A program made the position numbers and the translations under genes. Shown piece by piece: positions 41,028-49,088 of a stretch of 64,000 nt of DNA. How positions within the stretch are numbered: the stretch's first letter is position 1; every line of letters starts with the position of its first letter. A model generated the notes under the pieces. That model had not been told where the DNA came from. It worked only from the letters and a program-made list of their open reading frames with translations, and ran no database searches. The DNA comes from Clostridia bacterium (GTDB lineage Bacteria; Bacillota; Clostridia; Oscillospirales; Acutalibacteraceae): the NCBI GenBank assembly GCA_017410325.1, contig JAFQRA010000027.1, forward strand, positions 39,032-103,031, read 5' to 3'.

Positions 41028-42146
41028 TTACTTGAGCTGTTCGGATATAAGCTGAGTTATGCCCATAAGCTCCATATATTTTTCTTCAATTTCCTCAACG
41101 AGCTTGAACTGCGTTCTGCAGCGGTCAAGGTTGTGTTCCGGACGGCTGATTCTGAAATAAACATCGCCGTTGAGGTAGTCTGTAAGGAAACGTATTCCGC
41201 ATTCAAGCGTCATAAGCTTCACGGAAAAAGGAAGATAATAAATCTCTGCAGGTGTAAGGCTGTCGCCCGCAGCCGAAAGATATCCGTCGGTATAGCTGCG
41301 GTAAATTTCGGTGTTGAACCTGACCTTTGAAAGATCCTTTTCGTCCTCGTCTGCAGTATTGCCCGCAAAACGAAGACTGTCGCCGAAATCGTAGAGAGAA
41401 AGGCCGGGCATAACCGTATCAAGGTCGATAACGCAGATTCCTTCGCCCGACTTTTTGTCAAACAGAACGTTATTTAGCTTTGTGTCATTGTGTGTTACGC
41501 GAAGCGGAAGCTCGCCCTTTTCGAGCAAATCGAGAAGCACGGAGCAATCCTTTCGGCGCGCATTGACAAACTCAATTTCCTTTGTTACTTCACCGACTCT
41601 ACCTGCCCTATCCTCTTCAACAGCCTTTAAAAAGTCGTTGTAGCGGGACACTGTGTTGTGAAAATTGGGTATGGTTTCGCAAAGCTCCTCTGCAGGATAA
41701 TCCGCAAGCAGCTTCTGGAAATTGCCGAAGGTTTTACCCGCCTTGCGGCAGATTTCGGTATTGTCGGGGAAATTATAGCTGACGGTGTTTATGACATAGT
41801 TAATAACACGCCAGTATCTTCCCTCTTTGTCGAGATAATAGGGCTTGCCGTCCTTGGTATAGTAAACCTTGAGCGACTCGCGAAGCGGATTTCCGCCTGC
41901 CTCAATAACCTTTTTGCGCACAAAATCCGTAACGCCGACATAGTTGCGCATAAGCTCCTCGGGATTTTTGAAAACAGCGGTATTTATCTGCTGGAGAACG
42001 TATGATTTCTCGCAGCCGTTGTAATCAAAATTCAAGAGATACGTGTTGTTGATGTGGCCGTTATTGAGAATATCAAAATCATAGTATTCCCCTTTGAAAT
42101 TATACTGTAACTTAATTTCTTCAATGTCAAAAAGATTGGAGACCAT
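41028..42146 (-). CDS. N-acetylhexosamine 1-kinase-like (aminoglycoside phosphotransferase family)
   Basis: 372 residues, close to the bifidobacterial NahK enzymes, which phosphorylate GlcNAc/GalNAc at C1 for the lacto-N-biose pathway. Brenner motif VTHNDTKLNNV with His219-Asn220-Asp221, a metal-site Asp241 in VIDLDTVMPG, and YDFGDSLRFAGNTA (about 252-265) closely match NahK. The N-terminal lobe has the glycine-turn GHINNTYLL. It sits between a lipoprotein gene (27 bases upstream) and the GDPD-like gene. Related choline/homoserine kinases are the alternative. Confidence 0.8.
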   Translation of the reverse strand: MVSNLFDIEEIKLQYNFKGEYYDFDILNNGHINNTYLLNFDYNGCEKSYVLQQINTAVFKNPEELMRNYVGVTDFVRKKVIEAGGNPLRESLKVYYTKDGKPYYLDKEGRYWRVINYVINTVSYNFPDNTEICRKAGKTFGNFQKLLADYPAEELCETIPNFHNTVSRYNDFLKAVEEDRAGRVGEVTKEIEFVNARRKDCSVLLDLLEKGELPLRVTHNDTKLNNVLFDKKSGEGICVIDLDTVMPGLSLYDFGDSLRFAGNTADEDEKDLSKVRFNTEIYRSYTDGYLSAAGDSLTPAEIYYLPFSVKLMTLECGIRFLTDYLNGDVYFRISRPEHNLDRCRTQFKLVEEIEEKYMELMGITQLISEQLK

Positions 42147-42173
42147 TGCAATTTTCCTTTCAAATGTAAAATA

Positions 42174-42944
42174 TCAGCTGTTTTTTTGGAAGCTGGCCCA
42201 AAGCTGACCCAAAGTAAGACCGGTTTCATCCTTCCAGAATTCTTCCTTGTAAGACCCGTCCATCAGCGCTCTGTTAAGGCGGTAAACAAAGTCAGTATCC
42301 GTTGTGGAATTTATCCACTTGAGGAAAGCGGCACCGTGAACATCACCCTCTTCGTAAGAAACACCTTCGTAAGAGGCTGTGACGTACCAGTTCTTGTCCG
42401 CGTAAGAACTGCGAAACTGGTCACGCACATAGGCACCGATTGAGCTTTTAAGCCAACCGGGTGCAGAAGAGCTATAGTTCTGAATAGTAGCCATAAGTGC
42501 AGGAATTATACTGTCGTAATCATCGGGATTATCAACAAACCAGTTGGGATTGATATAAATCTTTTTACCCGAGGTATAGTTTGCACCCTTGCCCGAATAC
42601 GCGGCATCTATGTAGATTGTTATTTTCGGAGGATTATTTTCTATACCGTACTTATTGAAAAGCCTGCTGTAGGTTTTGTATACGATGTCTTCAAGCTTAT
42701 CATAAACGCCGGGAGGAAGAAGGTTTTCATCTCCCTCAAAGGTATAATATTGGCTTCTGGACTCGGTTGTAGCAACCTCCTGCTTGATTTCGCCCTTTGC
42801 CAATTCATCGTAATATGAACGAAGCTCCTCAAAGCTCGTTGTTTTTACAGGCTCCTGCTGCTGATTGCTATTGCCGCCGCAACCGGCAAGCGTACACGAC
42901 ACCGCCAAAGCGAGAGCGCACACGGCAAAAATAGGTTTTTTCAT
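42174..42944 (-). CDS. Lipoprotein related to basic secretory proteins, without the metalloprotease motif
   Basis: 256 residues from the ATG at 42944 (GAGGTG 9 bases upstream). Lipoprotein signal with lipobox LAGC (Cys about 22). The C-terminal 150 residues show the layout of the basic secretory protein family: PGWLKSSIGAYVRDQF, then DVHGAAFLKWINS, FVYRLNRALMDGSYKEEFW and a final LTLGQLWASF. Active family members carry HExxH shortly before the PGWL segment; here that place reads PALMATIQNY, so the zinc site is gone. Likely a surface binding protein. Confidence 0.65.
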   Translation of the reverse strand: MKKPIFAVCALALAVSCTLAGCGGNSNQQQEPVKTTSFEELRSYYDELAKGEIKQEVATTESRSQYYTFEGDENLLPPGVYDKLEDIVYKTYSRLFNKYGIENNPPKITIYIDAAYSGKGANYTSGKKIYINPNWFVDNPDDYDSIIPALMATIQNYSSSAPGWLKSSIGAYVRDQFRSSYADKNWYVTASYEGVSYEEGDVHGAAFLKWINSTTDTDFVYRLNRALMDGSYKEEFWKDETGLTLGQLWASFQKNS

Positions 42945-43018
42945 AAAGTGACACCTCAAGTAAAATGCTTTATATCCCGCATCACATCTGAAGGTGACGC
43001 AGGACTTTATTTTATGTA

Positions 43019-43735
43019 TCAGAGATTTTCTTCGGGAGAGGGAGTGTGCGGACACTCGATTTCGGGCAGCCTGTAAAGGGGCTTTGCCCAACGGACAGCG
43101 TTGGTAATAATGCGCTGAACCTCCGGAATAAAGAAGGTGGGGTTGCTTTCATGGCCTGGCTGGAAATAGAAAACTCTGCCGAGGCCCTTATTCCAGCAGC
43201 AGCCGGAACGGAAAACCTCTCCGCCCTTGAACCAACCGAGGAATATAAGCTCATCGGGAGTGGGAATGTCGAAACGCTCGCCGTACATTTCCTCTTCGGG
43301 AATTTCAAAATAATGGCCTATGCCCTGTGCAATGGGGTGTGAGGGCATAATATTCCAGACCCGCTCTCTGTCCCCTTCACGCCAGCAGAGTGAGCAGGTT
43401 GTGCCCATAAGACGTGTGAAGGGCTTTGAAAAGTGAGCTGAATGAAGGGCAACAAAGCCCATACCGCGCATAACGTGGTTATATACTCTTTCGGCAATTT
43501 CATCGGGCACACGGTGATGAGCCATGTGACCCCACCAGATGAGCACATCGGTATCAAAAAGAAGCTCATCGGTAATTTCTCCGACCGTTTCAAGCGTTAC
43601 CGTTTTAACCGTGATATCTTCGTTTGCACCGAGGAAATCCGCAATGCAGCCGTGGATACCTTTAGGATATACTGCGGCAACTGCTTCATCTTCTGTTTCG
43701 TGGACATACTCGTTATAAACCGTAACCTTAATCAT
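43019..43735 (-). CDS. ThuA-domain protein (trehalose-utilisation family)
   Basis: 238 residues from the ATG at 43735, preceded by GGAGAGGG; the ATG 16 codons earlier lacks a site. Glutamine-amidotransferase-like fold typical of ThuA: MIKVTVYNEYVHE at the start, VLIWWGHMAHH in the middle, MGFVALHSAHFSKPF, and GRVFYFQPGHESNPTFF near the end. These proteins appear in sugar-utilisation regions; the reaction is not established. The lipoprotein gene follows 74 bases on, so co-transcription is possible. Confidence 0.88.
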   Translation of the reverse strand: MIKVTVYNEYVHETEDEAVAAVYPKGIHGCIADFLGANEDITVKTVTLETVGEITDELLFDTDVLIWWGHMAHHRVPDEIAERVYNHVMRGMGFVALHSAHFSKPFTRLMGTTCSLCWREGDRERVWNIMPSHPIAQGIGHYFEIPEEEMYGERFDIPTPDELIFLGWFKGGEVFRSGCCWNKGLGRVFYFQPGHESNPTFFIPEVQRIITNAVRWAKPLYRLPEIECPHTPSPEENL

Positions 43736-43835
43736 TGACAAACCCTCTCCGTTGCTGAAACTTAACTTTACAGTTACTTTCATTTTACTTTAAAAAAGCG
43801 GACTCGTCAACCAAAATTTTATTTTAAGCGTATAT

Positions 43836-44897
43836 TTATGCAGGCAGAGCCGTCAGAGGCTTGAAAACATAGCCCTGCGAAAGAGCATAATCAATGATGT
43901 CCCCGAGTGCTTCGGCATTATCCTTCGATACGGAATGCAGAAGAATTATTGCACCCGGGTGCAAGCGTGCCGTAACGGTATTGAAGGCATAGTCCTTACC
44001 CTTTTGAGCGGAGGTGTCCCAGTCGGAATAGGCAAGCGACCAGAAAACACTCTTGTAGCCGAGTGAGCCGACAAGGTCGAGCGCACTTTCGTTGTAAGCG
44101 CCCTCGGGAAAGCGGAAATACGGCGAAGTATAGCCGAAATTCCTGCGAAGATAATTGTCACATTCCTCTATTTCCTCCGCCATTTTCGTACGGCTGATTT
44201 TGCTGAAATTCGGGTGATTTGTTGAATGATTGCCGACTATGTGTCCCTCTTTAATCATTCGTGAAATAAGTTCCGGTTCGGCCTCGATATGGTCAAGCGT
44301 GCAGAAAAAAGCCGCACTGACGTTTTTCTCCTTAAGCGTATCAAGCACATTGAACGTGTAGCCGTTTTCGTAGCCGCAGTCAAAGGTAAGATAAAGCACC
44401 TTATCGGCGGATTTTGTGTCATAAGTTACGGCGTTATAGCCCTTTGCTTCAAAGAAATTCTGCGAATCAACGCTTATCTGATGGGGCTTGCCGTCTTTTG
44501 CGACACCGAAGCTGTGGTTGATTGTGCTTGTAGGCAGGCCCCTTGAATTGTCGGGGTCATTTACCGAAAAGGCAGCTGAGGTCAAAGGCGTATATCCCGT
44601 AAAAGTACCTGCGTTTGCAGACGGTGCACCCGTAATGTTTTCCGCAACGAAGGCGGGATTGGTAAACCTCGGGCGTGTTGTGGTCGGCTTTGAGGTTGTA
44701 ACACGGGTTGTGGTTTCCTCCGTAGTCGGCAGTGTTGTGGGCGCAATCGTTGCCGTTTCCTCCTTGCCCGCGTGCCGGACGGTCTGCCCCGTGGTAGTTT
44801 CATCCTCACCCAGAAGCAAGTCTTTATTCGTAACAAAAAGTCCTGCGGCAAGCACGAGCAAGCCGACACAGACACAGATTAAAGCAGATTTGTTCAT
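43836..44897 (-). CDS. Polysaccharide deacetylase, PdaA-like (delta-lactam / muramic acid de-N-acetylase)
   Basis: 353 residues. Signal anchor (about 5-22), a Thr/Pro-rich linker (about 33-78), then a NodB-fold domain. Motif 1 is LTFDCGYENGYT (Asp173; the second Asp is Cys, as PdaA enzymes also differ here from TFDDG), motif 2 is GNHSTNHPN and motif 3 is RFPEGAYNE. The N-terminal INHSFG segment and the C-terminal HPGAIILLHSVSKDNAEAL closely follow sporulation PdaA, which makes muramic-delta-lactam in spore cortex. Suggests a spore former or cell-wall editor. Confidence 0.88.
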   Translation of the reverse strand: MNKSALICVCVGLLVLAAGLFVTNKDLLLGEDETTTGQTVRHAGKEETATIAPTTLPTTEETTTRVTTSKPTTTRPRFTNPAFVAENITGAPSANAGTFTGYTPLTSAAFSVNDPDNSRGLPTSTINHSFGVAKDGKPHQISVDSQNFFEAKGYNAVTYDTKSADKVLYLTFDCGYENGYTFNVLDTLKEKNVSAAFFCTLDHIEAEPELISRMIKEGHIVGNHSTNHPNFSKISRTKMAEEIEECDNYLRRNFGYTSPYFRFPEGAYNESALDLVGSLGYKSVFWSLAYSDWDTSAQKGKDYAFNTVTARLHPGAIILLHSVSKDNAEALGDIIDYALSQGYVFKPLTALPA

Positions 44898-44915
44898 TTT
44901 TCTTTCTCCTTCTAT

Positions 44916-44949
44916 GTTAAACGGCCTTAGTACCGTTTAACTCATTATA
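44916..44949 (-). promoter_or_regulatory. Putative -10 and operator-like inverted repeat upstream of the deacetylase
   Basis: Minus strand: a TATAAT at 44944-44949 is followed at once by a perfect 9-bp inverted repeat, GTTAAACGG-8-CCGTTTAAC (44916-44941), which would cover the transcription start. No convincing -35 is seen at 17 bases, so another sigma factor or an activator is possible. Alternatively it is a 5' leader hairpin. Confidence 0.4.
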
Positions 44950-45015
44950 CAACATTATTGAACAGAATGAAAGAGGGCAGCTCTAAAAACTCAGAGTGCA
45001 AAGAATGCGCAGTTA

Positions 45016-45095
45016 TTTTTCCGTCAGAAAAGTTTCAAAAGCACAGGTAATACTTTGTGTATTACCGAGCATTTTGGAATGATATGACGGAAAAA
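45016..45095. other. Nested inverted repeat, 80 bases
   Basis: An outer perfect 11-bp pair (TTTTTCCGTCA 45016-45026, TGACGGAAAAA 45085-45095) encloses an inner perfect 8-bp pair (GGTAATAC 45046-45053, GTATTACC 45059-45066). It lies between a deacetylase promoter and a small gene. It could be a structured RNA, a terminator region for the small gene or a miniature element. Confidence 0.5.
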
Positions 45096-45143
45096 GAGCA
45101 CGCGGGATTTGTGCAATAAGTTTTAAGAGGTGCCCTGATAGTG

Positions 45144-45329
45144 TTATTTCATAATGGAATTAACGCTGTCCATCATATTTTCGACGGTTTTCATTGCCTT
45201 CATAGCATTTTTACGGGTCTGCTTTTTAAGGCTCGGGCTCATCATAGCTGCGCCGAGTGCTGCCGCCGCACCGCCTGCAACGAGACCCAGGCCGAGACCC
45301 GTTACCATTTTTGTCGTTGTCGTTTTCAC
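45144..45329 (-). CDS. Small YtxH-like membrane-associated protein
   Basis: 61 residues from a GTG at 45329 with AGGTGA 5 bases before it. A Gly/Ala-rich hydrophobic segment (about 9-30: TGLGLGLVAGGAAAALGAAM) is followed by an amphipathic basic helix with KKQTRKNAMKAMKTVENMM. The layout is that of short YtxH-type proteins. Function unknown. Confidence 0.65.
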   Translation of the reverse strand: MKTTTTKMVTGLGLGLVAGGAAAALGAAMMSPSLKKQTRKNAMKAMKTVENMMDSVNSIMK

Positions 45330-45422
45330 TGTATCACCTCACAAAATTCAAGTTGATATTATTTTGAGCAGAATACAAGAGAATAACGGCAGAAGATTTC
45401 ACCACCGCAAAACAAATTTTTC

Positions 45423-45451
45423 TTGAAATTATCCGCGGTTTAAGCTATGAT
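45423..45451 (+). promoter_or_regulatory. Housekeeping promoter for pdxK-trmL
   Basis: TTGAAA (45423-45428), 17-base spacer, TATGAT (45446-45451). Transcription would start near 45458, about 38 bases before the chosen start codon. Confidence 0.65.
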
Positions 45452-45495
45452 AATAAAGTTAAGATATTTTTTCAAAAATGACGGTGAAGGAATTT

Positions 45496-46350
45496 ATGAA
45501 AACGGCAAAACGTGCCCTTGCAATTCACGATATTTCGGGCTTCGGCAAATGCTCTCTTACGGTTGCGCTGCCGATTATTTCCGCCTGCGGCGTTGAAACG
45601 ACCGTTATGCCTACGGCCGTGCTTTCAACCCACACGGGCGGCTTTACGGGCTACACGCACCGCGACCTGACAAGCGATATGCGCCCGATGGCAGATCACT
45701 GGAAAAGCCTTGATTTGAAATTTGACGCAATTTATTCGGGCTACCTCGGCTCATTTGAGCAGATTGAAATAGTAAAGAGTATTGTAAGTGATTTCAAAAC
45801 GGAAAACAATTTCTTTCTCTGCGACCCCGCAATGGCTGACCACGGCAGAATGTATGCGCTTTTTGATATGGAATTTGCAAAGAAAATGGCTGAGCTTTGC
45901 TCACTTGCCGATATTATTGTGCCCAATTTTACGGAAGCGGCATTTATGACGGGCGAAGAATATAAGGAAGGCCCGTACACTAAGGAATACGTTGAAAGAA
46001 TTATAAAAAAGCTCAGTGACCTCGGCCCGAAAAAAATCGTTCTGACGGGCGTTTATTTTGACGATAAGCAGCTGGGCTGTGCCTGCTGTGACACGGCTGC
46101 GGGCGAGATTGAATACTGCCTGCGCGACAGACTTACGGGCGTTTACCACGGCACGGGCGACGTTTTTGCAAGCACGCTTTGCGGCGCCCTGCTCAACGAT
46201 ATGAGCCTTAAAGCAGCCACACAAACGGCGGCAAAATTCACCTGCGGCAGTATTGAAAGAACGCTTGAAATAACACCCGACGTGCGCTACGGAGTGGCGT
46301 TTGAGGGCGAATTGCCAAGGCTTATCAAGGAGCTTAAAAGAGATGAGTAA
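45496..46350 (+). CDS. pdxK: Pyridoxamine/pyridoxal kinase
   Basis: Phosphorylates pyridoxal-type vitamers in the B6 salvage pathway. 284 residues from the ATG at 45496, chosen over the ATG at 45478 because AAGGAA sits 5 bases before it. Ribokinase fold with the N-terminal AIHDISGFGKCSLT, the PTAVLSTHTGG substrate loop, VPNFTEAAFMTG, and the C-terminal anion hole and catalytic Asp in YHGTGDVFAS. The gene overlaps trmL by 8 bases. Confidence 0.92.
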   Translation: MKTAKRALAIHDISGFGKCSLTVALPIISACGVETTVMPTAVLSTHTGGFTGYTHRDLTSDMRPMADHWKSLDLKFDAIYSGYLGSFEQIEIVKSIVSDFKTENNFFLCDPAMADHGRMYALFDMEFAKKMAELCSLADIIVPNFTEAAFMTGEEYKEGPYTKEYVERIIKKLSDLGPKKIVLTGVYFDDKQLGCACCDTAAGEIEYCLRDRLTGVYHGTGDVFASTLCGALLNDMSLKAATQTAAKFTCGSIERTLEITPDVRYGVAFEGELPRLIKELKRDE

Positions 46351-46849
46351 AACGCTGAACATAGTGCTTATAGAGCCCGAAATTCCGCAGAACACGGGCA
46401 ACATTGCACGCACCTGCGCCGCAACGGGTGCAAGGCTTCACCTCGTTGAGCCGATGGGCTTTAAGGTGGACGATAAGAAGCTTAAAAGAGCAGGGCTTGA
46501 CTACTGGCACCTGCTTGACATTACGTATTACAAGGATACAGCGGATTTCTTTGAAAAGAACAAAGACGGCAATTTTTTCTATTTTTCAACCAAGGCAACA
46601 CACCGCCACACGGACGTTGAGTACCCCGACAACACCTACCTTGTTTTCGGCAAGGAAACGAAGGGACTGCCCGAGGAACTCCTCAAAGCCAACCCCGAAA
46701 AATGCGTGAGAATACCAATGATAAACGATTCCGCCGCACGAAGCCTCAACCTTTCAAATTCCGCCGCAATAGGCGTTTACGAGGTGTTAAGGCAATGGGA
46801 TTACCCCGAATTATTATGCGAGGGTAAGCTGACAAAATATGAGTGGTAA
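46343..46849 (+). CDS. trmL: tRNA (cytidine/uridine-34-2'-O)-methyltransferase
   Basis: SPOUT-family enzyme that 2'-O-methylates the wobble base of leucine tRNAs. 168 residues from the ATG at 46343, which lies inside the end of pdxK; AAGGAG is 10-12 bases before it. Trefoil-knot motifs are visible: IEPEIPQNTGNIARTC at the start, VFGKETKGLPEE and IPMINDSAARSLNLSNS near the end. Normal length for TrmL. Translationally coupled to pdxK. Confidence 0.93.
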   Translation: MSKTLNIVLIEPEIPQNTGNIARTCAATGARLHLVEPMGFKVDDKKLKRAGLDYWHLLDITYYKDTADFFEKNKDGNFFYFSTKATHRHTDVEYPDNTYLVFGKETKGLPEELLKANPEKCVRIPMINDSAARSLNLSNSAAIGVYEVLRQWDYPELLCEGKLTKYEW

Positions 46850-46861
46850 CCGATTAGGGCA

Positions 46862-46890
46862 TTGACCACAAGCAATGTATTTGATATAAT
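46862..46890 (+). promoter_or_regulatory. Housekeeping promoter for the DUF4160-DUF2442 pair
   Basis: TTGACC (46862-46867), 17-base spacer, TATAAT (46885-46890). Transcription from about 46897 would exclude an in-frame ATG at 46895 and supports the start at 46925. Confidence 0.8.
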
Positions 46891-46924
46891 ATAAATGAAA
46901 GATATCGTAGGGAGGTATAATAAA

Positions 46925-47185
46925 ATGCCTACAATATGCTCATTCAGAGGATTAAAAATCTATATAAATTGGAACGAACACAGACCACCTCATTTTCACG
47001 CAACATACGGAGGCGAAGAGGTTGTTGTTTTAATCAATGAGCTTGAGGTTTATGAAGGAAGCATACCGAGCAAGCAATTAAAAATGTTACTTGGCTGGGC
47101 TGCGCTTCATCAGGATGAACTCATTGAAAATTGGCAGCTTGCCGAGAAAAAACAACAGCTTTTTGAAATCGCCCCGCTACAGTAA
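46925..47185 (+). CDS. DUF4160 protein
   Basis: 86 residues. AGGGAGG lies 9 bases before the ATG. Typical DUF4160 features: MPTICSFRGLKIYINWNEH, then PPHFHATYGG and a terminal segment rich in Leu, Trp and Glu. DUF4160 genes are usually followed by DUF2442 genes, as here 13 bases on. The pair has been suggested to behave like a toxin-antitoxin or small regulatory module, but this is not established. Confidence 0.9.
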   Translation: MPTICSFRGLKIYINWNEHRPPHFHATYGGEEVVVLINELEVYEGSIPSKQLKMLLGWAALHQDELIENWQLAEKKQQLFEIAPLQ

Positions 47186-47198
47186 AGGAGGCTTTGAT

Positions 47199-47543
47199 AT
47201 GCACGATATAGCATATTATCTTGCAAGAGGCTTTGATAAGGAAGTTGCCGAATATTATGTTTCAGGCAGAAAACGTATTGTTTCAGTTGTTCCCAACCAC
47301 GATTTCACATTAACACTTCATTTTGATAACGGCGAAGAAAGAATATACGATATGAAACCGTTCATTTCTGACGATACCGTGTTTAAGCCATTAAAAGATT
47401 ATGAGGTTTTTTCAAGAGTTTATCTTGATGATTCCGCCTGTGTATCATGGGATATAAATCCGGAAATTGATAGCAATATTGTCTGGAGCAACAAACTTGA
47501 TTTGTGTCCGGATTCTTGTTATATCTACAGCATACCTGCATAA
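47199..47543 (+). CDS. DUF2442 protein
   Basis: 114 residues from the ATG at 47199 with a strong AAAGGAGG 7 bases before it. The core is VVPNHDFTLTLHFDNGEERIY followed by FKPLKDYEVFSRVYLDD and SWDINPEID, the DUF2442 pattern, here with an N-terminal extension of about 28 residues. Partner of the DUF4160 gene. Ends at a strong terminator. Confidence 0.9.
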   Translation: MHDIAYYLARGFDKEVAEYYVSGRKRIVSVVPNHDFTLTLHFDNGEERIYDMKPFISDDTVFKPLKDYEVFSRVYLDDSACVSWDINPEIDSNIVWSNKLDLCPDSCYIYSIPA

Positions 47544-47550
47544 AAATTTT

Positions 47551-47595
47551 AAAAATGCTGTCTCACCTTTTTCAGTGAGACAGCATTTTTTATAC
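47551..47595. terminator. Bidirectional terminator between convergent genes
   Basis: A 16-bp perfect stem (AAAAATGCTGTCTCAC 47551-47566, complement 47575-47590) with an 8-base loop, followed by T-rich sequence on both strands. It serves the DUF4160/DUF2442 pair and the AraC gene. Confidence 0.88.
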
Positions 47596-48771
47596 TATAT
47601 CGTATCTTCTGTTCACAACCGTATATCCCAAATCCTCTGATGTAAAATTGCCGTGAGTTTTTGCATATTCACCGTGCTGAATATCATCAAAAGGAAGTAC
47701 ACCTTTTGACAGGATATCGTTTGTAACGAACTTAAAAACCGTTTCGTACAATTCATTGTTTTCTCTGCCGTTTTTAAAGCGGATTGCACAGCAGTTGTTG
47801 AGCCGAAAGCCGTGCACTTCGTCAATTCCGCAGCCTGCAACGGCAGTCAATTCGTCACCTGCAAAAACGCCGTATTCAAGGTTGTTTTCATCAAGATAAT
47901 CACGGTCGTTAAGCAGGTGTTTAACATAGCCGTCGTTCCGTCCGCCTGCCCATTTTCGAATTGCCTTTTTGTCCTTTGGGGTAAGCAGTCGGATTGTAAT
48001 TTTTTCGGGCAAAGCACAGTCAAAGGGCTCACCGAAATACAGCGCCTGCGGTGTAATTTTAAGCTTTTCCGCGATACCGTAAGAGCTTAAAATACTCTTG
48101 ATTTTATCTTTGCTTTCGGCAGAATAAAAGGCTTTTCTTTGTTCAAAACGCTTTATCCAATCGGCTAAAAGCCCATAATTCTCGGTCAGCATTTCAAGGT
48201 AAAATCCGCCGTTCAAATCATCGCCTATGCCGATAAAGCCTTTTTTATAATTCCCGCCGGGTGCGGCAATTTCAAGGCCGCAGCACCCGATTGCCGTGCA
48301 GAAATAGCCGTATTTTTTCGCATCCTTTTCAAGCAGAAAATCAATCACTTCGCTTGAATCAGCCAATATAAAATCAGGGTTATTATGAACGAAACGGTGT
48401 GCAACGGTTTTGTCGGTTATTTCAGCCAGACACATCATTTTTGCCTTGTTGGCGGTGCGGTATTCGCTAGGGCTCACGCCGTATTTTTTTCTGAACGCTT
48501 TAGTAAATCCCTCGTGAGAATCGTAACCGATTTCAAGGGCAATATCCAGCACGGATTTATCCGTCGTGCGAAGCAGGAAAGCGGCATGTTTCAAGCGGAT
48601 ATAGCTGATATAGCCCGTAACGGTAAAGCCCGTGTGAGACAGAAAAATACGGTTGAAATAATCAATTGAAAAGCCTGCGTTTTTGGCAACGGCTTCAACT
48701 GATATTCCGTTATCCGTTGCGTTTTCTTTTGCGAAATTTACAGCGTTTAAAATAAGCTGAGTGTTTTCCAT
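47590..48771 (-). CDS. AraC-family regulator with additional C-terminal domain
   Basis: 393 residues from the ATG at 48771 (AAAGGAG 9 bases upstream; a longer frame lacks a site). Residues about 1-105 are the two helix-turn-helix motifs of AraC/XylS: ISVEAVAKNAGFSIDYFNRIF, then VLDIALEIGYDSHEGFTKAFRKKYGVSPSEYR. The DNA-binding domain is N-terminal, the reverse of most AraC proteins. The C-terminal 290 residues look like a sensing domain followed by a possible GNAT-like segment (EKITIRLLTPKDKKAIRKW, then YGVFAGDELTAVAG). Signal unknown. Confidence 0.82.
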   Translation of the reverse strand: MENTQLILNAVNFAKENATDNGISVEAVAKNAGFSIDYFNRIFLSHTGFTVTGYISYIRLKHAAFLLRTTDKSVLDIALEIGYDSHEGFTKAFRKKYGVSPSEYRTANKAKMMCLAEITDKTVAHRFVHNNPDFILADSSEVIDFLLEKDAKKYGYFCTAIGCCGLEIAAPGGNYKKGFIGIGDDLNGGFYLEMLTENYGLLADWIKRFEQRKAFYSAESKDKIKSILSSYGIAEKLKITPQALYFGEPFDCALPEKITIRLLTPKDKKAIRKWAGGRNDGYVKHLLNDRDYLDENNLEYGVFAGDELTAVAGCGIDEVHGFRLNNCCAIRFKNGRENNELYETVFKFVTNDILSKGVLPFDDIQHGEYAKTHGNFTSEDLGYTVVNRRYDIV

Positions 48772-48897
48772 TGTAACATCTCCTTTGTGCAGAAATAAAT
48801 GTAAAAATCGACCTTTACAAGGGCAATTATATCTGCAAACGAAAATGTTTTCTTGAACAAAAACGGCGTATTTCAACTAAGTTTGTCCTTAGGACAA

Positions 48898-48941
48898 GTG
48901 AAGTTGTCTGCGACAGTGAAGTTGCTTCGCAGTGAAGTTTG
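48898..48941. repeat. Short direct repeats GTGAAGTTG...
   Basis: Three imperfect units beginning GTGAAGTT (48898, 48916 and 48932) with TCTGCGACA and GCTTCGCA between them. Noncoding. Confidence 0.55.
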
Positions 48942-48964
48942 GCTATATCAATTTTTCGGCGTGC

Positions 48965-49036
48965 TGTAGGGGTCGGCATTTTATGACGAACCGTTATAAA
49001 ACGTTCACGGAATGTCGCAAGCGCCATTCCCTACAG
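48965..49036. repeat. GTAGGGG...CCCTAC palindromic repeat
   Basis: Starts TGTAGGGGTCGGCATT and ends GCGCCATTCCCTACA, with an inner ACGTT-type pairing. Same class as the elements near 4.1 kb. It lies just beyond the end of lysA. Confidence 0.6.
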
Positions 49037-49088
49037 TATCGGTATACAAAGAGTCTGCTCTGATTTTCACAGAACAGACCCTTGGTTT

